Positions 59,327 to 64,000 of a stretch of DNA of 64,000 nt are shown piece after piece; positions within the stretch are counted from its first letter, which is position 1, and the number at the start of each line of letters is the position of its first letter. This DNA comes from Pseudofabraea citricarpa (Eukaryota > Ascomycota > Leotiomycetes > Helotiales > Dermateaceae): assembly GCA_029641185.1 (NCBI GenBank), contig JAPWGK010000022.1, positions 124,001 through 188,000 of the forward strand. Direction: 5' to 3'. The notes beneath the pieces were generated by a model that had not been told where the DNA came from, searched no databases, and saw nothing but the letters and a program-made list of their open reading frames with translations. The position numbers and the translations under genes are program-made.

Positions 59327-61246
59327 CTAACTTTGTGCTGAAACACTCCTTCTCCTCAGCCTCATATCAAACCCATTTTGGTAGGCAAACCAAGCTGTTA
59401 CAACTTGCCACGGTCTATCAGCATCGCAAATTTCAATATCAAAGTTCCTGAACAATGTAGGTATAAGCTAAGTCTTTGTTAGCGGTATTCCAATAGTCTT
59501 CATAATGCTTTAAACGCTACCTTGTTAATTTCCAGCAGTGCTAGATTTTTTCCAATACATGTGCGGCTCCCAAAGCCAAAAGAGGCATAACAGCTATCCA
59601 TATATTTTGTATCACCTTCTAGCCATCTCTCTGGCCGAAACTCATCGGCATCTTGGCCAAAGATGCTTTTATTTCGATGCAGGGCCCAGCCATTGACTGA
59701 CACAATTGTCTGTATTGTATTAGTGGCACACTTTAGAAAGTTTTCCTGATTTACTCACATTTGAAGGGAGATAAATGCCGCATATTTCAACACCATCAGA
59801 TGGCACCACTCTCGGAAGTTGGAAGCCAACTTCATAGTATTAGTGAAGTCTGCAATATAAAATCATGTTTTACATACCTGCGGGAAAGAGCCGAAGAGCT
59901 TCCTTGATGACGGCCTGAAAATAAGGCAAGTCTTGAGCTTCCGCAAATTGTGCAATACTGGAAAGTTTTCCGTTGGCTGCAGCTTCGTCGATTTCGTTTT
60001 GGAGCTTCTGATACGCCCTTGGATACGAGCAAACATATCGAAGTATTGCACGCATAGAGATTGCGGTCGTGTCCGCTCCAGCTCCGACTACATTCATGGA
60101 CTCGAAGAAAACTTCTATTTCAATAACGGAACTGCCATCGCTATTCTTCATTTGAGAAAAATGCGCGAGAAGATCCTGGCGGTCTGGATTTTGTCGAAGT
60201 TTCAACTTCTGTGTGACTACCTGAACCCTGTGTTAGCAGGCTATTAAGGAAGCTGATGGTAGTGACAAAAACCCTGTTGAATGGCGCCAGAGGATGCTCT
60301 GAAATTCGAGTATTCACGCGCCGTAAAAATGTCTTATTCAAGATCCAATGCCACCACGGAAATATCAAGGCATTGGATTTCATCCACGCCCAACCCATCA
60401 TTGAAGTACAGGACATGTACAAGTAAGACCGATTGCACAGGCCATCAGTATCTGACCCACTTTGGAGGAGACCAAAATCTCTACCAAATGCCAGTTCTCC
60501 GATCACGTCGAAGGCGAAAAATTGCGTCCAATCTGTCATATCAATACGCTGGCCTTCTCTTTGTATCATTTGGTCTCCAAAAAGAGTGATTAAGCGATCA
60601 ATATACTGCTCCATAGCTAAGATATATGTCATTGTGTATGCTTTCGAGACTCTTCGCCGGAGATTTCGATGTTCTCCAACATCAGTCTCGGCAAAAGTGC
60701 CATGTCCAGCATTGGGTATATACCTTCAAGTAGATTGATTAGCACAATGAAGTGCCAGTGACGTACCTAAACACGGCGATTGAGTGTCACGGTACTTACC
60801 AGGTATGATACCACGAGTCCTATCAACATGTCAAATCATCTTCAATTTCTTAAGTATATTGTAAACTTACCTTCACAAATGGTTTTCCTGTATGGCCATA
60901 AGCCTTCTTAATTACATCTGCCGCGGTAAATGAAATCTCGTTCGGAGCGATTCGTACAATCTCTCCTAGAAAATTTTAATAACACAATTATTATTGGAAT
61001 TGGAGAATTACCATATTTCTCGTGGAGTTTAATGATTTCCTCGTGCCAGTTCCCGTGAACTGTTCTGCTCAATTGCCAGTATCTTGTCAAGCTAGCTAAG
61101 AATGGCCCTGGAACTTTGTGTAATGATGAGAAGAATTGTTGATAAAAACAATAGCAAATAATAAATACAGCCAAAACGGCTGTAAAAAGGGTCATCATAG
61201 GCTCCATAGAAAAGTTCCGTAATTTTAAAAAGTCGTTAAAATTCAT
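59327..61246 (-). CDS. cytochrome P450 (P450-3), pisatin-demethylase-like
   Basis: 514-aa microsomal P450. Eight minus exons: 61012-61246, 60871-60965, 60800-60819, 60273-60723, 59878-60220, 59759-59829, 59521-59709, 59327-59467. Membrane helix LFTAVLAVFIICYCFY, HKVPGPFLASL, I-helix GAGADTTA, ExxR in KEALRLFP, FRPERW, heme loop FGFGSRTCIG. Exon 3 is a 20-nt micro-exon needed to give DSWYHTWYIPN. The intron at 60221-60272 has a weak donor (GTTTTT); a donor six bases downstream is also possible. Close paralogue of P450-1 but with many more introns. Confidence 0.88.
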
Positions 61247-61765
61247 CGTGCCGAAAAGTTCTCATGGGTGTGTCAAAAAGCATATAATCTGAGAGCTGAT
61301 GCTTGATTCGATTCAATAACTCTTTTAAAGTACCCTCTCGCACTTTCTAATGCACATATTTCCGGGATATCTCCTCATTCTTCGATCGTTGGATAGAGTT
61401 AACCTTCGCATGCCCAGTTCATGGTGTGGAGGTCTAAGTTTGGCGGGGTATGATGAATGCGGGGTGCATTTAGCTGGCAACCCCTCACTCATTTCGTCGT
61501 TGACAATTCCCAAAAGAATCCTTTTAAATTTTGGCAGCGCGACTTTATATGCTTTGATAAATAATATTGGGTACTGTAGTGAATCAAGAAAGTTATTCGT
61601 GGGGGTCCACTAATGATTTTCATGTGAATTTGGTATATTTTAGGTCGCACAGTCTTAATGATTTCTTGCTTCTACCTGATAAGCGAGTGGTTTTTATTTC
61701 AGCTATTTCTATAACATGATACACTTCTGACACTTAACAGCCAATTTCAAGACTCTGCCAAATGG
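61247..61765 (-). promoter_or_regulatory. P450-3 promoter
   Basis: About 520 bases. GGCGGGGTA at 61442-61450 and ATGCGGGGT at 61457-61465, about 200 bases upstream of the P450-3 ATG, then AACCCCTCAC at 61480-61489. The rest is 3' region of the FAD monooxygenase. Confidence 0.6.
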
Positions 61766-63176
61766 TTAAGAATAGTACTGTGTGAAGTCATGCTGCAAAG
61801 CATTCACACCCTATATAACATTAGTCAAGATCCAAGAGAACTAAAAGCTGGGGGAGGATACCAATTGTAATTGCTTTGAGAACTCAGCATCCTTTGCAGC
61901 CTGATGACAAAGCTGAAAAAAGGGGTCGTCCTGAGCTGCTCGCTCGGGATCTTGCGCCCATAATCTTCGGAAATTCTCCGTGGAAATGGGATTAACAATC
62001 GTGTTGTACTTTTCACGTCTGATTTCATCATATTTATCCAAAATATCAAGTTTGGCTTTCCCTTTGAAGATTCCCATCAAGCAATCGAATAATCCACCGA
62101 CGTCGACGATACCTCCGCTTAAGCCCATCCCACCACTACCTCAAAATTAGCAAGATATCATGGAGGACACAGGTTTAACTTACAAAGGATTACAGAGATG
62201 TGCAGCATCGGCAGCAAGCAAAAATCGACCAACACGGAATTTTGTTGCGCAACGCTGATGCACTTTGTAAGGTCCAATATTGGTAACACGGTACTCTGAA
62301 GGGTCTGGACTACCCGGGAGAAGCTCTTTATATCTTTGCGGCTGACGCTTCACATATTCTTCACGTGTCAGTCCGGGTACATCACCGTAAGTAACACGCC
62401 AGTGGCCATCGTTGGAAATTCTTGCGGCCATAAACCAATTATCAGGATGAATAATAAAGTTTGAGTCATTCCAGGCAAACTTTGCGAAATCATAGTAGAC
62501 CTATAGGCATATTGTCAGAGATAATATACTCAAGATCCAAGAAAATATGTGCTTACATTGGTTGCTATAATCTGCTGGTCCCAAGTTGTGCCCGGAAACT
62601 CCCAATCTCCAAACAGAGAACGACGGATCTGGCTATTCGCACCATCACAGCCAACGATGAAATCGGCACTAAATGTAGCTGATCCATTCTTGGTCTCAGC
62701 AACAACTGTTGCTTTCTGTTCGTCTTGTTCCAGCGTCACGACTTTATGTCCATACCTAACAGTAGCCGATGGCTGTCGTCCAAGATGCTCGGCAAGGATT
62801 TTCCCCAGGTGGTCTAATGGAAGACAGACCATCTTATCGATATATTTATCGCCAAGCGTAGCTGTTTTCAGTTCTGCGAGAACAGTGCCATCTTTTTTTC
62901 TCCATGCTACACCATGCGGGACAAAACCTGCTGCTAGAACATCGTCAATGATACCAGCTCGGCGGAGCTCCGCCACTGCTGGAGGAAGGTAGTGGGTTGC
63001 TCTTGGTTGGGGATCCAATTGTTCGGCTGCTTCGAGAACTTGGACTCGGATTCCTTGCTTGGAAAGAAGCAACGCGAGTAGCAACCCCGAAGGGCCAGCA
63101 CCGACGACGATTACCTGATTTTATCAGTTCAAAATACTGTTGATTAATGGCATTTACTCACTGTTTGTGGTGCCAT
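61766..63176 (-). CDS. group A FAD-dependent monooxygenase
   Basis: 402-aa aromatic-hydroxylase-type flavoprotein. Exons (minus): 63162-63176, 62557-63114, 62184-62500, 61862-62135, 61766-61810. N-terminal VIVVGAGPSGLLLALLLSK (FAD ADP-binding), central GCDGANSQIR (DG motif), and C-terminal [24 protein letters not shown] (the GD-like FAD ribityl motif; here AD instead of the usual GD). The last 15 codons come from a separate exon giving ALQHDFTQYYS. Family members hydroxylate phenolic acids or carry out Baeyer-Villiger-like steps using NAD(P)H and O2. A good candidate for ring hydroxylation in the cluster. Confidence 0.92.
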
Positions 63177-63731
63177 GATAGAATGCTTGGCAAACTTGAT
63201 TGCTTTCTTAAGAGGATTGGCTTAAATCTGACACAAGATGAGAGAATTCTAAATTTTCATATCTCAAATATATGCACGAGAAGGTCTTCTTGCATTATTA
63301 GAATTTTTGAATGAAGCTTGGCATTCTGTAACTAGATGCGATGAGATTCCCGTACATCTCAAGGTAATGAGGGGTGCGGGGATGTCAGAATAAGCGAGCT
63401 AGTCCCCCTTCCTTCCCCTTTTTTATTGAACCCCACATATTCTATTCAAGAACTTGAAATGACCTCACAAGTACGTATATACAAAATACAGCTAGCTAAC
63501 TTGAGCTGGTTAAATGTCCAAAGTAACATTCTCTGAAATATTATGTTTGCGATCAGACATGTGCGTTACTCGCTACACAAATCCATTTTCTGATGCCTCA
63601 AGGAGTAGTATTAAATATATCCCCGCACACATTCTAAAATTGAAACTGCGACTTTGATGCGATTTTGTTATTGAGGCCATAAGTTAATTTCAGTGCCTAT
63701 CTGTAGAACACAAACCTCAAAGCTACGCAGC
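63177..63731 (-). promoter_or_regulatory. FAD monooxygenase promoter
   Basis: 555 bases with TGCGGGGAT at 63375-63383, ACCCCACAT at 63430-63438 and CCCCGCA at 63621-63627: three right-block motifs in both orientations. No gene. Confidence 0.6.
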
Positions 63732-64000
63732 CTACTTTTCCAGCACCATACCCATTGTGTTAACCTTAACAGAACCCAAGTGAAATCCTTCAATCTGAGC
63801 CTTCTTCCACTCATCATGAATCACCTTCACTGCAAGTTCATCCCTAGGGATAAAGCGAACTTTATATGGTTTCGGTAGTGTATTGGCCCCTTCTTCATTC
63901 GCATCGTCAGAAAGATCCATCTCCTGTTCGATCCCATTCTCATTCAACGGCGGCCGAATGTCAAAAGCCCATAAAATCTTAGCAAGAACAATGAAGAGAC
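63732..64000 (-). CDS. cytochrome P450 (P450-4), C-terminal fragment
   Basis: The last 89 codons of a P450 that runs off the right edge (minus strand, coding through 63998). Typical post-heme-loop tail: LFIVLAKILWAFDIRPP, then an acidic linker and LPKPYKVRFIPRDE. The heme Cys lies beyond the window. Related in its tail to the CYP group with NENGIEQEMDLSDDA-type ends rather than to P450-1 to -3. It shows the cluster continues past the window. Confidence 0.85.
   Translation of the reverse strand, partial: LFIVLAKILWAFDIRPPLNENGIEQEMDLSDDANEEGANTLPKPYKVRFIPRDELAVKVIHDEWKKAQIEGFHLGSVKVNTMGMVLEK

Noticed and set aside
60221..60272. Apparent frameshift inside P450-3
   Set aside because: Using the GGTTCAG acceptor rather than the earlier ACACAG acceptor closes the frame, so no frameshift is needed.
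1..64000. CRISPR arrays, rRNA, complete tRNA genes, insertion sequences
   Set aside because: None seen; evenly spaced repeats and structured RNA signatures are absent, as expected for fungal nuclear DNA.

Overview
The window reads as nuclear DNA of a filamentous ascomycete (Pezizomycotina). Genes are split by many short introns of about 45-65 nt with GTANGT donors and CTAAC/CTAAT-like branch sites, and the families present (fungal_trans regulators, P450 monooxygenases, Dal5-type permeases) are typical of that group. A Leotiomycetes/Helotiales origin would fit but cannot be proved from sequence alone. Exon borders were worked out by hand from splice motifs, reading-frame closure and family motifs; all multi-exon models given close in frame.

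Region 1 (1-10.1 kb) is ordinary chromosome: the 3' part of a hexose transporter, a Zn2Cys6 regulator, a disordered basic protein with a KEN-box-like motif, a LIM-type zinc protein and Mediator subunit 10. Region 2 (10.1-12.8 kb) is AT-rich and nearly gene-free, with one possible small gene.

Region 3 (12.9-29.3 kb) is a first metabolic block: secreted GH3 beta-glucosidase, a dienelactone-hydrolase-like/SnoaL fusion, C2H2 regulator TF1, a Dal5/TNA1-type anion permease, an alpha/beta-hydrolase esterase, a 2-oxoglutarate/Fe(II) oxygenase and a cytochrome b2-type FMN 2-hydroxyacid dehydrogenase. Region 4 (29.3-35.9 kb) is sparse: 2.85 kb with no recognisable gene, a membrane-anchored fucose-lectin-like protein and a decayed carboxylesterase.

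Region 5 (36-64 kb) is a second, dense block: four P450s (the last cut by the window end), an MFS exporter-type transporter, a metallo-beta-lactamase-fold lactonase, a type-B carboxylesterase, two SDRs, two 3-hydroxyisobutyrate-dehydrogenase-like proteins, an NmrA-like protein, C2H2 regulator TF2, a carboxymuconolactone-decarboxylase-family protein, an enol-lactonase-like hydrolase and a group A FAD monooxygenase. No PKS, NRPS, terpene cyclase or prenyltransferase is visible, so the cluster looks catabolic or detoxifying rather than classically biosynthetic.

The strongest non-gene signal is regulatory. Nearly every promoter in region 5, including that of TF2, carries TGYGGGG (often ATGYGGGGTA) in one or both orientations. 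Region 3 promoters instead carry CCCACTTA/AAGTGGG. The simplest reading is two neighbouring regulons, each with its own C2H2 regulator, that together take up, hydrolyse and oxidise a plant-derived glycoside, ester or lactone. The substrate is unknown and the pathway is inference.
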